The notes: generated by a model from the letters alone, not told the origin. A stretch of DNA of 36,662 nt from Bacteroidota bacterium (GCA_028288625.1 JAQBNI010000086.1:1-36662); one strand, 5' to 3'. Positions 25,385 through 33,489 are shown, numbered from the stretch's first letter. Translations and numbers: made by a program.

Positions 25385-25437
25385 ACTTTATAGTGTAAAT
25401 ATACGACAAATTGCGCATTTTTTACACTTTATAGTGT
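25385..25437. promoter_or_regulatory. Twin operator sites of the toxin-antitoxin operon
   Basis: The 12-base word actttatagtgt occurs twice, at 25385-25396 and 25426-25437, 41 bases (about four helical turns) apart. The second copy forms an acact-ttat-agtgt inverted repeat (25424-25437). A related half-site (tacactat) lies at 25507-25514. The position, just upstream of the toxin start, fits autoregulation by the HTH antitoxin. Confidence 0.65.
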
Positions 25438-25748
25438 TAAAATTATATGGGAAGGCATATCAAGTTAATTCTCAATTAGTAACTTGACGTAACAAGTCTT
25501 AAATTTTACACTATGACATCATTAATTGTCGTATCAACGTAATTCACAATTGGGAGCTTGAAAATTTAATTTAATTTTTTCGTGAACGGATTAAGGTTAA
25601 GCCTTGAAGAATTGAAAAAAAATATAAAAAGGACTGTTGACATGTTACATACTTGTTATTTAGAGTAACCCACAAGAGAACTCGGGAACTAACGACATAG
25701 AAAAATAGTACACACTAAATTATGCGATATTCTAATTATCATCTATTT

Positions 25749-25756
25749 TAGGTTTG
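25749..25756 (+). promoter_or_regulatory. Bacteroidota -7 element for the SIR2 gene
   Basis: TAGGTTTG matches the Bacteroidota TAnnTTTG consensus exactly and lies 12 bases before the ATG at 25769, implying a very short leader. No clear TTG -33 element is seen. The rest of the 25438-25768 gap is AT-rich and holds no gene that I can see. Confidence 0.45.
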
Positions 25757-25768
25757 CGCTAACAAATA

Positions 25769-27529
25769 ATGATCAAACGGAATTTAAAAGATTTACCGGC
25801 TGAATACATAAAAAAAATTGTTGACTCTAAACCAATAATATTTGTAGGGTCAGCAATCTCAATGTTTGCTCCAACTAATCTCCTTAGTGGAGCTTTTTTT
25901 TGTAAAAAGATGTACGAATATATTTTCAGGCAGGGTCAGTTTAAGAACGGTAATAATGCTTGGTTAAAAAAGGAATTTGAAAATATTCCATTTGAAGCGT
26001 TAATGGAATGTTTCCCCCGAAAGGACAAATTAACAGGCATTATAAAATCTTTATTCCAAAATTCCAAATTTAACGATGCACATACACAATTAGCAAAAAA
26101 CTTATCAGATGAGATTTTATCAGCATTAATCACGCCTAATTACGACCTTACGTTGGATACTTCACTCAAGAAGGCGGGGTTCAACCAATTTGTAATAAAT
26201 GATATTGATTTTGAGCATTGGACGAATCAAAATGATAAAAGAATGTATTTTAAAATACATGGTAGTGCGGAAGATGGCTATGAAGATACTTTGATTTATA
26301 CATTAAGCCAAGAAGGAAGTCTTAAGCCTTGGAAAATTGATTTACTAACACAACTATTACAAAATAAAACAATAATATTTATTGGGTACAGTGGAAGGGA
26401 TTTTGACATTTGTCCTCTAATCGCCCATTTAAATATTCCTTGTAAAATAGTGTGGTTGCATTACAGTGGTGATGGTAAAGAATTAACGCCCTACCAAGAT
26501 TTCTTGCTTAATAAAAAGAACGATAGTGAGTTAATATATTATGAGAGTTTTACTCAATTCTTTGCTTCTTTTTTTGAGCAAAAAGTCGATGTATTTAAAG
26601 AAGATAAATTAGGATTTAATCCTTCGGCGATATTCAACTTAAACGATAATGAGTTGCACGAATGGCAATTAAATATTCTCAGCCGAATGGGATGTGCAAA
26701 AATAAGTAAACCCATATTAGATTCCCTAAAAGACCAATTAGACCATACGTATTATACAAACAAATTAATAGACGTATACGCACAAACAGGAGAGTACTTA
26801 AAAGCCGTTCGCACTATTTTTGAATTTTCAAAGAGATATCCTAAGAACTCCAAATTACATCTTCAATTTATGATAAACGGATCAGGATTTTTACTATTTT
26901 CCGGCTATTACATTTGTTCATCATACTATTTATTTACCGCTAAGAAGGGTATAAATAAAATGTTCCCGGATGATGAGGAACTAAATATTAGTTTGCAGGG
27001 TAATGAATTAACTTATTGGATGCGGATGTTTCAGCTTTCTAAATTTCAACCATTCACCTCTTTAACAAAATATTTTTCAAACAAAGCAGAGAAATTAAGA
27101 GCAAGTCTCTTAAAACTAAATACCTCTGGATTATGGGATTCAAGGCAAGCTATTCAGCAAAACTTGGAAAGACTTCAAATGGAAGAAGGCTCAGATTTAT
27201 CACTACCTTCATACAAAGGGTATAAAAATTTAGGGATTCTTGGTAGCATAACTATGGCTTACCGCGATAAAATAAGATCAAATAATTGGGATGACGGAGA
27301 AAAGGCTTTCGAAGAACTTGATGAGTGTATTGATAGGGCAGAAAATCTGGGGATGAATACAGAATTATGGAAATTATGCAGAATTAAATTTAAAAACGGT
27401 ATTAGTGATAAAACGGAGCGAAAAGAAATTTGGGATAAATGGAAGGAGAATTTGAATGTTACAGAATACCATTTTACGAGAAAGTATATTTCTCATATAG
27501 ATTTATATTGGAATTATTTTAAAATATAA
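25769..27529 (+). CDS. SIR2-like NADase-domain defence protein
   Basis: 586 residues. The N-terminal SIR2 domain (about 10-260) shows 'IIFVGSAISMFAP' (nucleotide loop, 24-34), 'ITPNYDLTLD' with Asn124 and Asp126, 'YFKIHGS' with the catalytic His164, and 'IFIGYSGRDFDI' with Asp211. This is the pattern of bacterial antiphage SIR2 proteins, which degrade NAD+ to abort infection, not of deacetylases, since the zinc-binding cysteines are missing. The C-terminal about 320 residues are helical, with TPR-like pairs ('YTNKLIDVYAQTGEYLKAVRTIFEFSKRY'), probably the sensor or assembly part. A small gene follows 61 bases downstream. It is next to a toxin-antitoxin pair and a broken nuclease gene, fitting a defence cluster. 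Confidence 0.88.
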   Translation: MIKRNLKDLPAEYIKKIVDSKPIIFVGSAISMFAPTNLLSGAFFCKKMYEYIFRQGQFKNGNNAWLKKEFENIPFEALMECFPRKDKLTGIIKSLFQNSKFNDAHTQLAKNLSDEILSALITPNYDLTLDTSLKKAGFNQFVINDIDFEHWTNQNDKRMYFKIHGSAEDGYEDTLIYTLSQEGSLKPWKIDLLTQLLQNKTIIFIGYSGRDFDICPLIAHLNIPCKIVWLHYSGDGKELTPYQDFLLNKKNDSELIYYESFTQFFASFFEQKVDVFKEDKLGFNPSAIFNLNDNELHEWQLNILSRMGCAKISKPILDSLKDQLDHTYYTNKLIDVYAQTGEYLKAVRTIFEFSKRYPKNSKLHLQFMINGSGFLLFSGYYICSSYYLFTAKKGINKMFPDDEELNISLQGNELTYWMRMFQLSKFQPFTSLTKYFSNKAEKLRASLLKLNTSGLWDSRQAIQQNLERLQMEEGSDLSLPSYKGYKNLGILGSITMAYRDKIRSNNWDDGEKAFEELDECIDRAENLGMNTELWKLCRIKFKNGISDKTERKEIWDKWKENLNVTEYHFTRKYISHIDLYWNYFKI

Positions 27530-27590
27530 GTAATTGCTTCTATTTTAGAGTTAGAAGAGGCGTTATTAGTATTTGTCTTAACTTAAAATA

Positions 27591-27899
27591 GTGATTATGA
27601 AAATTCCATTCGATATAACAATTCTTTGGTCGGTAATAACTGACATAATAAACAGCTTAAATGACAGGAACAACAACACAATAGAAGCTTTAGGAGCAAT
27701 AAGAAAAGCATTTAATTACACTTATGATTATTTAGAAAATAATAACGGAAATTATACTTCAAATTTGCAATTAGCTGATTTATGGAACGAAGCTTCTACT
27801 AAAGTTATGAAGGCAAATAAAGAATTAGGTGATATGTTAGGACATAAATCTCGGTTTTGGGCACATCCGAATATTTATATGGATTTGAACAGATGTTGA
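27591..27899 (+). CDS. Small helical protein next to the SIR2 gene
   Basis: 102 residues, helical ('FDITILWSVITDIINSLNDRNNNTIEALGAIRKAFNYTYDYLEN' and 'LADLWNEASTKVMKANKELGDMLGHKSRFWAHPNIYMDL'). There is no signal, membrane or catalytic motif, and no family is recognised. Same strand as SIR2 with a 61-base gap, so it may be a co-expressed partner, or the intact first part of the decayed nuclease locus. The last residues 'LGHKSRFWAHPNIY' look like a folded, conserved-type end, so it is probably full length. Confidence 0.65.
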   Translation: MIMKIPFDITILWSVITDIINSLNDRNNNTIEALGAIRKAFNYTYDYLENNNGNYTSNLQLADLWNEASTKVMKANKELGDMLGHKSRFWAHPNIYMDLNRC

Positions 27900-28021
27900 T
27901 ATTATTACTCTAAAACAAATAACAGATGAAATGGAGAGGGTAAGAATGAAAATAAAATAATTTTATCCTGCTGTTAACAAGGCAAAAACAACCGTTATGA
28001 TACGTCTAAGAAGGAGTAATC

Positions 28022-28353
28022 ATGAAGTATAATTTCTCAGCTAACTTTTTAAACTCCAGTCCCCGGATTCAAACTTCGGTCAAGCATGGGAAGGATTATG
28101 TTTTGATTTATTAAAAGCCGAGTTAGGGGATAATAGCTTAATTAGGCTGAAAGCACCTGATAAAGGTATAGATATTTATGGACAGAAAGATAAAACGACA
28201 TATCAATGCAAGAGTAATGAACTAGCAATGCATGCATCTATTGATGTCTCTGATTGTATTAACTCTATCCACAGTGCGCTTAAGGTTAAGGATACTATTG
28301 TTTGGGAAAAATATTTTATTGCTACAAATGCTAATTTTAGCCCTTTGGGCTGA
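28022..28353 (+). pseudogene. Frameshifted, 3'-truncated restriction-type nuclease (PD-(D/E)XK)
   Basis: From ATG 28022, after a good aaggag ribosome site, the frame gives 'MKYNFSANFLNSSP'. A one-base loss in or near the cccc run at 28061-28064 then moves the homologous reading to another frame: 'DSNFGQAWEGLCFDLLKAEL', 'APDKGIDIYGQKDKTTYQCKSNE' and 'WEKYFIATNANFS'. The GID...YQCK pattern is a PD-(D/E)XK nuclease core as in Mrr-like and defence nucleases. The fragment stops at 28353 where an unrelated minus-strand gene begins. The C-terminal part, probably an NTPase or sensor, has been lost by recombination. It cannot make an active enzyme as it stands. Confidence 0.72.
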
Positions 28354-28708
28354 TCGTCATAATCTGTACAAAAAGCCTTGACGCTTCGGGATGCTTATCT
28401 ATATCCTTATGTATTTCATCTATAATGCTTTGCAATTCTTTCATTTGCTTGGTTTGATACTGACCGTTAGCTCCTCGAAGTGAGGGATTATACGCGGGAT
28501 CATTCCTCATTTGCTCATAAATCCAAGCTTGGGTAGCTTGCTGTTGGCTTACTGGATTCTGATAATTTGAAAAAGAGTTATCATTACCAGCATAAGGATG
28601 GTTAATACCGATTTGATGAAATGTTTGTACTTGTGGGGATTGTATTTGAGCATGAAGTATGCATGATAGGAAAGCTATCATCCAGCAGCATAATATGTGT
28701 TTTTCCAT
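28337..28708 (-). CDS. Exported hypothetical protein, probably truncated at its C-terminus
   Basis: 123 residues from ATG at 28708 (an earlier ATG at 28726 would add six residues). Signal peptide 'MEKHILCCWMIAFLSCILHAQ', then 'TQAWIYEQMRNDPAYNPSLRGANGQYQTKQMKELQSIIDEIHKDIDKHPEASRLF'. No family named. It ends 'TISPKG' inside the broken nuclease, overlapping it by 17 bases tail to tail. Both genes therefore seem cut at the same junction, and the normal C-terminus is likely missing. Confidence 0.6.
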   Translation of the reverse strand: MEKHILCCWMIAFLSCILHAQIQSPQVQTFHQIGINHPYAGNDNSFSNYQNPVSQQQATQAWIYEQMRNDPAYNPSLRGANGQYQTKQMKELQSIIDEIHKDIDKHPEASRLFVQIMTISPKG

Positions 28709-28801
28709 CCTCATCAATCGTGACAAGTTACTTATGAATATACTAAAATGTTATTGAATAATAACTTCGGATGTATGAAAAAGCGTAAAATACAAGCAGG
28801 C

Positions 28802-29173
28802 TTACTTCTTTTTAGCAGCCTTAAGCACCTCGTTTTCTTTTTTCAAAAATTGAATCATTTCATCTTTTTCTTTAATAATCTTGGAGTATAGCTCCTCAAT
28901 TTTTTCAATATCGTTTACGAACACCCGTTCAACGTAAACATTTCCACCTTGTTGGTTGATCGAATTAATTGTTGCATCCGAGCTAAACTGCCGAATACCA
29001 TCGGCAGTCATGCCAAGTTTCTCTGCGATCTGATTGAGCATGTCTTCATCAATCTCTTTTTTATTCTCCAGACGACTCATAGCCTGTTGGGTCATATTCA
29101 GCAATTTTGCGAACTCTTCCTGTTTTAATCCCTTGAGATCGCGCAGCTTTGAAATGTTTCTTCCGACATGCAT
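28802..29173 (-). CDS. XRE-family HTH regulator with coiled-coil tail
   Basis: 123 residues. The HTH_3 domain fills residues 1-63 ('ISKLRDLKGLKQEEFAKLLNMTQQAMSRLENKKEIDEDMLNQIAEKLGMTADGIRQF'). A linker with 'NQQGGNVYVERVFVN' and a charged coiled coil (about 92-123, 'KIEELYSKIIKEKDEMIQFLKKENEVLKAAKKK') follow, probably for dimerisation. This arrangement is common in Bacteroidota regulators. Two palindromes just upstream (29190-29221) are the likely operator for autoregulation and may also control the divergent lipoprotein gene. Confidence 0.88.
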   Translation of the reverse strand: MHVGRNISKLRDLKGLKQEEFAKLLNMTQQAMSRLENKKEIDEDMLNQIAEKLGMTADGIRQFSSDATINSINQQGGNVYVERVFVNDIEKIEELYSKIIKEKDEMIQFLKKENEVLKAAKKK

Positions 29174-29189
29174 AACTAAAATTTTAAGT

Positions 29190-29221
29190 GGTAATTTACC
29201 TACAATACACGGTAATTTACA
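29190..29221. promoter_or_regulatory. Two-site operator between XRE gene and lipoprotein gene
   Basis: ggtaatttacc (29190-29200) is a perfect palindrome around its central base, and ggtaatttaca (29211-29221) repeats it with one change. Centres are 21 bases apart, two helical turns, so two repressor dimers could bind one face. It lies 16 bases from the XRE start codon. Confidence 0.75.
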
Positions 29222-29303
29222 CCAGATACCGTTTTTTCACATGCAAAATACTGAATAATTTTAGAGTTAATGTTCACAATTGACTTAACTAAAAAATCAA
29301 ACT

Positions 29304-29888
29304 ATGAAAAAAATGATTATTATGCTACTCGCATTAACGAGCGTTGCACTAAGTTGCAAGAAAAATGATTCTCAAAATACAACGACACCACCAACTATCT
29401 ACATTAATTACAAGAGTGTCAATCATGTAGTAACGGCTGTTGCAGACCCAACAACACCTACAGATTTTGAAGGATATTACACAGTAACAGAATATCCACA
29501 TGAATTTGGTTTCAGAATTTCAAAAAATACTGATCCAAGTAACTTAGAAAACAGATTTTGGATTTATAGTGTTGAGGACACAAAATTTTATTGTGATACA
29601 TATAATAATCTTCTCCCTCTTACTGCCGGAACGGATATAAAAAATCTTACTGGAAAATGGGTTGGAACAGGCGATGGAGAATATAATAGTTCAGGGAGTG
29701 ATGTAGGTAATATTAAAGCTGGTTCTGGGGATAAATATGTTGGTCTTCAATTTACCGCTTCTGGCGGCGGATATTTTTATGGATGGGCATTAGTTAATTA
29801 CGCTGCAAATGCTCTATCATTAACAGTTAAGGAATATGCTATAAACAATACTCTTAATGCTACAATCAAAGTAGGTCAGAAGCAATAA
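29304..29888 (+). CDS. Predicted lipoprotein of unknown function
   Basis: 194 residues. Signal sequence 'MKKMIIMLLALTSVALSCKK' with lipobox ending at Cys18, so it should be lipid-anchored and probably exposed at the outer membrane. The mature part is a compact beta-rich domain ('YTVTEYPHEFGFRISKNTD', 'GGGYFYGWALVNYAANALSLTVKEYAINNT'), with no recognised family. It is divergent from the XRE regulator and may be under its control. A strong double hairpin follows the stop. Confidence 0.82.
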   Translation: MKKMIIMLLALTSVALSCKKNDSQNTTTPPTIYINYKSVNHVVTAVADPTTPTDFEGYYTVTEYPHEFGFRISKNTDPSNLENRFWIYSVEDTKFYCDTYNNLLPLTAGTDIKNLTGKWVGTGDGEYNSSGSDVGNIKAGSGDKYVGLQFTASGGGYFYGWALVNYAANALSLTVKEYAINNTLNATIKVGQKQ

Positions 29889-29903
29889 CGCAATAGCAAA
29901 AGC

Positions 29904-29975
29904 AAGATTGCATTCTGACCGTCCGTAGATAATTGCACGTTGTCAGAATGCGATCTTGGCAAAGGAAACCTTTGC
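29904..29975. repeat. Long inverted repeat plus second hairpin after the lipoprotein gene
   Basis: aagattgcattctgac (29904-29919) pairs with gtcagaatgcgatctt (29942-29957), 16 bp with one G-U, around a 22-base loop. A second hairpin, gcaaagg-aaa-cctttgc (29959-29975), follows directly. Neither is followed by a T-run, so they are not ordinary intrinsic terminators. They may stabilise the mRNA end or be a miniature repeat. Confidence 0.6.
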
Positions 29976-30043
29976 AATCCTATTTCCAAAATATAATTTA
30001 ATGTACTAATTAAATAATATGTATTTTGTACGATAAGATACTC

Positions 30044-31150
30044 ATGTGTCCAGATCCAAAGCCATTTGAAATTGTAAAACAATTTACAGATTTAGCAGCT
30101 CCAATAATTACAATTTGCTCTGCTTTATTGGGACTATTTACTCAAACTCACATTGAAAAGTCTAAATATAAATCTGGGAAAGAAATAATTACAAAACAGT
30201 TAACCTTATGGGCTTGGGTCGCTATGACTGGCATTATTATCGGGGGAGTTATTAGTGTGTGGTCAATTTTAAATGATTACAAATTAAAAGAAATCAATAC
30301 GTGCATAGATAGAGCGAAAGATAAGGTTCAACAAGCAAAAATAGATAGCATCTTTAATAAAGGAATAGAGTTGACCGATGAACTTAGAACTTCAATTGAA
30401 ATAAGCAATAAAATAGCTGATACAGGAAGACAGTCACTGAACTTATTAATAAAAACTAATTACACACAAAATCTCGCTTTAAATAAACAGGATAGTTTAA
30501 ATGCAAAAACCGAGCAAATCTTAAATCCATTCACACCTTTTAATATTAAGTTGGATATTAACTTCAAATATGATTCATCATATTCTGGTTCAACAACTAA
30601 TGGATTTTTTGCAATACAAAAAACTTGTATGAATCTTCTCCAAAATTATGTTGGCTTAAATTCTGTAAATAAAGAAATGATTAAAGGGCTGCGAATTGAA
30701 CATGGTTCGTTACAAGTTAATAAAGATTTCAATGGCTATGTACCTTTGAAATCTAAGGATGTGAAGTTTTTATTTTCGATTAATAACTCAAGGTTCATAC
30801 CTGTGTTTGATGCAATCTCACCAGGAAGAAGGATTCGTGAGAATGAAAATATAGATTATGATTTAACTTATCTCATCGACAGTAAATCATTCTTTGTAAC
30901 CTTCTATTTTAATGATTTTGAAACCAATGATTACAGAGGTGAAATTAGAAGTTCTAGTGATTTTTTGAAATATCAAGCAGGGGTTAGTTTAACTATGACA
31001 GGCTGGCCCTCTTCAGCTTCAATAGCTTGGTGTGATATTTATTGCCCTCCGATCTTCTCTAAAGTATTTAGAGGAGAGGTAGTTAAAGAAGAAAACTATT
31101 CAATTTTAAATATTTTAGGAGCACATCTTAAATTTACAGCTTTAAATTAG
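30044..31150 (+). CDS. Membrane protein with long extracytoplasmic domain
   Basis: 368 residues from ATG at 30044 (an in-frame TTG at 30026 is less likely). Two hydrophobic helices near the N-terminus (about 15-35 'DLAAPIITICSALLGLFTQT' and about 55-80 'LWAWVAMTGIIIGGVISVW') form a hairpin. A coiled-coil-like region ('CIDRAKDKVQQAKIDSIFNKGIELTDELRTSIEISNKIADTG') comes next, then a beta-rich domain of about 200 residues. No family is recognised. The architecture of membrane hairpin, helix and folded domain recalls membrane sensors or effectors. It has no visible operon partner. Confidence 0.72.
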   Translation: MCPDPKPFEIVKQFTDLAAPIITICSALLGLFTQTHIEKSKYKSGKEIITKQLTLWAWVAMTGIIIGGVISVWSILNDYKLKEINTCIDRAKDKVQQAKIDSIFNKGIELTDELRTSIEISNKIADTGRQSLNLLIKTNYTQNLALNKQDSLNAKTEQILNPFTPFNIKLDINFKYDSSYSGSTTNGFFAIQKTCMNLLQNYVGLNSVNKEMIKGLRIEHGSLQVNKDFNGYVPLKSKDVKFLFSINNSRFIPVFDAISPGRRIRENENIDYDLTYLIDSKSFFVTFYFNDFETNDYRGEIRSSSDFLKYQAGVSLTMTGWPSSASIAWCDIYCPPIFSKVFRGEVVKEENYSILNILGAHLKFTALN

Positions 31151-31164
31151 CAAAGAGATATATT

Positions 31165-31710
31165 TTAAGATTCAATTTCTGTTGTGAGCTGAAGTTTTTT
31201 GGATAAATCTATAGTTATAGAGTAATAGGTGGCAACAAGGGAGGCGGCATCATATACTGGTTGAAAATAATCTGCTGGCATATAATTAGGTCGCTCAACA
31301 GGACATCGTTTAGCAAGTTTCGGAAACCACTTATCAAGTGCTTGTGCTATCTGCTCTTTATTAATTGCGTGAAATTGAGTGAACGCTGATTGTATTTGCT
31401 TACGTGTATAGCTGTGAACTACAATATCATTATTCTTTGCAAGTTTCTTAATGGCTGTCATGAGTTCTCGTTTCCTCTGAAGTTTAGAAGATTCAAAACC
31501 GCGTGGAATTGGCAACAGCATAACCGTAGGTTTGTACGCTTTAATCATGAGTTTGATTCGCTCCAAATATTGATCAAGAAAACGTCTTCGAATTATAGCA
31601 ATACCAGATTCCTGAACTGTTTCAAGTTCTCGAAATAATGCATATCCAAAGCCTAGTGTGGTTGGATAAATGGCAAGAATTGGGTGGTCAATATATGTGT
31701 TGTCAGTCAT
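31165..31710 (-). CDS. RuvC-like (RNase H fold) protein with altered active site
   Basis: 181 residues. 'ILAIYPTTLGFGYALF' matches the first strand and turn of RuvC-like nucleases (normally A-I-D-P-S/G-T.GfG.A), 'KPTVMLLPIPRGFESSKLQRKRELMTAIKKLAKNNDI' the second block, and 'DYFQPVYDAASLVATYY' the last helix with its Asp. The first catalytic Asp is Tyr here, and the second acidic residue, normally in an L-E/D block, is not evident. It may bind branched DNA without cutting it. It overlaps the XRE gene by 4 bases, so they are coupled, and sits beside a recombinase. Confidence 0.65.
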   Translation of the reverse strand: MTDNTYIDHPILAIYPTTLGFGYALFRELETVQESGIAIIRRRFLDQYLERIKLMIKAYKPTVMLLPIPRGFESSKLQRKRELMTAIKKLAKNNDIVVHSYTRKQIQSAFTQFHAINKEQIAQALDKWFPKLAKRCPVERPNYMPADYFQPVYDAASLVATYYSITIDLSKKLQLTTEIES

Positions 31711-32060
31711 AGAATTTGGGACGTTAGGGTTGATAATATATTTCCCAAAAAGGAAATCTTTGCTTCGGTATCGGGAAGCGGCAATTGGTACCGGTATTCG
31801 TCAATGATATTTGGAATTCGGCGGATAAGTCGTTTGCGCATTTCTTCCTTTTGGGCAGGCAGAAAAGAATCGATAGGCACATTGAAAAGCAAGTGATAGA
31901 GCAAACAAATTTCTAATTGCGGATGCATATTACTTGTTTCGTGACGCGAGTATTGAGAAACATCTTTTGTCCCTAAAAGATCTGCGATGTCTTTTTGGGT
32001 GAGACAAGTTTGTTTGCGAAACGATCTTAAATTAAGTGTGGTGGGTATCATAAAGAACAT
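31707..32060 (-). CDS. XRE-family regulator paired with the RuvC-like gene
   Basis: 117 residues (or from Met4 at 32051). HTH domain at about 8-62: 'LRSFRKQTCLTQKDIADLLGTKDVSQYSRHETSNMHPQLEICLLYHLLFNVPIDSFL'. A helical tail with many Arg follows. It ends in a 4-base overlap with the RuvC-like gene, so it is probably the regulator of this two-gene unit. The pairing with a RuvC-like protein has no function I can name. Confidence 0.85.
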   Translation of the reverse strand: MFFMIPTTLNLRSFRKQTCLTQKDIADLLGTKDVSQYSRHETSNMHPQLEICLLYHLLFNVPIDSFLPAQKEEMRKRLIRRIPNIIDEYRYQLPLPDTEAKISFLGNILSTLTSQIL

Positions 32061-32280
32061 TTGAATTAACTAATAATGCTCTCTTATTATAATTTGGGAG
32101 AATAAAAAGAAAATCAATAACAATATGTAATGTCTACAATTTTTTCGCGGCAGTGGTGACAAAACGTGTGTGGAGATTGTGGATTCATCGTTTCAGATTT
32201 TTTGATTCTTTCTTTAATACAATTTTATTTATAGGGTTTTTATTTTGTATCTCCACATGTACGTATACATATCGTCCGAC

Positions 32281-32306
32281 AAAAAAACGCGAATATAAAT
32301 TCGCGT
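32281..32306 (-). terminator. Intrinsic terminator of the complete recombinase
   Basis: acgcgaat (32287-32294) and attcgcgt (32299-32306) form an 8-bp perfect stem with a 4-base loop. On the minus strand it is followed by seven T's (32281-32287). It lies 20 bases past the recombinase stop. Nothing else is seen in 32061-32280. Confidence 0.88.
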
Positions 32307-32325
32307 ACAATGCCGACGTATATAT

Positions 32326-33219
32326 TCAATTTAAAGGATGCTTAGTAATTTGATTTCTCAAATGCTCTGCTGATGCTGAGAGGTAAATCGTGGTTGTCTT
32401 GATGTCGCTGTGTCCCATCATCTTGGAAAGGCTGTAAATATCACAGCCACCTTCGAGCATAAGGGTTGCAAAAGTGTGTCGTAACCAATGGATGGTGAAG
32501 TGCATTCCTGATGCCTTGCGTAGTTGTATTACTATTAATTTTAAACACATTTCTGTTATACCCATATTACGGTTGAGCGATGCAAAAAATTCCGGGCATG
32601 TTTTATGTTTTCGTTTACGCTCATCTAAGTATCGCTTTAGACTGTTGGCAAGAGTAAAGCTCATGGGGATTATACGATCTTTGCTCCCTTTGCCTTGTCT
32701 AACAAATATTGTCAGATTTTCAATATCAACATCAGCTAGTTTTAAATTGAAGAGTTCATTCTTTCGCAATCCAGCAAACAAAAACATTGAAAAGACTGCA
32801 TGATTTCTATATCGTAAAAAGGTATCTGTATATGGATAATGGTATGCTACTTCAAGTAATCTTAATGCAGCTTGTTTAGTTAGTTTGGTTGGAAGACGTT
32901 TTTCTAATCGAGGTAATTCAAGTCCTTCAGCAGGATTTATATTTAATAATCCTTGTTGATGTGCCCAACGGAAAAAGACCACTAGGGATTTATGAATCGT
33001 AAGGAAAGTGCTGACTTTCCATTTTCTTTCTGTTCTACCATGAAAGAATAATGCTTTCACATTCTCAACGGTTACTTCTTCAAAGTTGCATACGTTAGCA
33101 ATTTTGCAATAGAAATTGATGGCGAATTTATATCGTGTGATTGTGTAATGAGAATATCCTCGAATGTATGTTGAATATTGATAAAATTTTTGAGCTTCAA
33201 TTTGAATGTTCATATACAA
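32326..33219 (-). CDS. Complete XerC/D-like tyrosine recombinase
   Basis: 297 residues, the usual size for short recombinases without an arm-binding domain. SAM-like core-binding domain at 1-105; catalytic domain from about 115 with Arg152 ('FAGLRKNELFNLKL'), Lys177, His244 and Arg247 ('IHWLRHTF'), His270 ('MMGHSDIKTTTIYL') and Tyr279. All catalytic residues are present. It is the first of three recombinases read in the same direction up to the right edge. The lack of a nearby xer-type dif site and the presence of cargo between recombinases suggest a mobile-cassette enzyme and not chromosome-dimer resolution. Confidence 0.92.
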   Translation of the reverse strand: MYMNIQIEAQKFYQYSTYIRGYSHYTITRYKFAINFYCKIANVCNFEEVTVENVKALFFHGRTERKWKVSTFLTIHKSLVVFFRWAHQQGLLNINPAEGLELPRLEKRLPTKLTKQAALRLLEVAYHYPYTDTFLRYRNHAVFSMFLFAGLRKNELFNLKLADVDIENLTIFVRQGKGSKDRIIPMSFTLANSLKRYLDERKRKHKTCPEFFASLNRNMGITEMCLKLIVIQLRKASGMHFTIHWLRHTFATLMLEGGCDIYSLSKMMGHSDIKTTTIYLSASAEHLRNQITKHPLN

Positions 33220-33240
33220 TGGCTGAGGGAAATAGTCAAA

Positions 33241-33445
33241 TTGGTGAACCTGTTTTTTTTGAGAGTAGGGTCATGAACTGATTTTTTGGAAATCCGTCCT
33301 TAAGGAATAATGCAAATTCAAGAATTAAGATAGACCTGTTTCGTCCTAATAACCCAAGTCAATAGTATTTCCAAGAATCTCTTAATCTGTAAGGATATTT
33401 TTCCACAATCATTTCATATTTCCACTTTCTTGATGAACCTGTTTT
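33241..33445. repeat. Pair of 16-bp direct repeats between recombinases
   Basis: ttg[g/a]tgaacctgtttt occurs at 33241-33256 and 33430-33445 with one mismatch, same orientation, and a partial copy (acctgttt) lies near 33334. They occupy the 309-base gap between two recombinase genes and are candidate recombination or binding sites. No gene is seen in this gap. Confidence 0.55.
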
Positions 33446-33489
33446 CACGCCAATTTTCTGACTACAACAACAGTAAAATTTAATTATTA

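Noticed and set aside
29876-30082. Minus-strand open frame across the double hairpin
   Set aside because: It spans an inverted repeat and the start of another gene, with no protein-like pattern.
32153-32353. Plus-strand open frame of 66 codons with a hydrophobic middle
   Set aside because: It runs through the terminator hairpin and into the end of the recombinase gene, and its composition (Phe/Tyr/Thr runs) looks like reversed AT-rich DNA.
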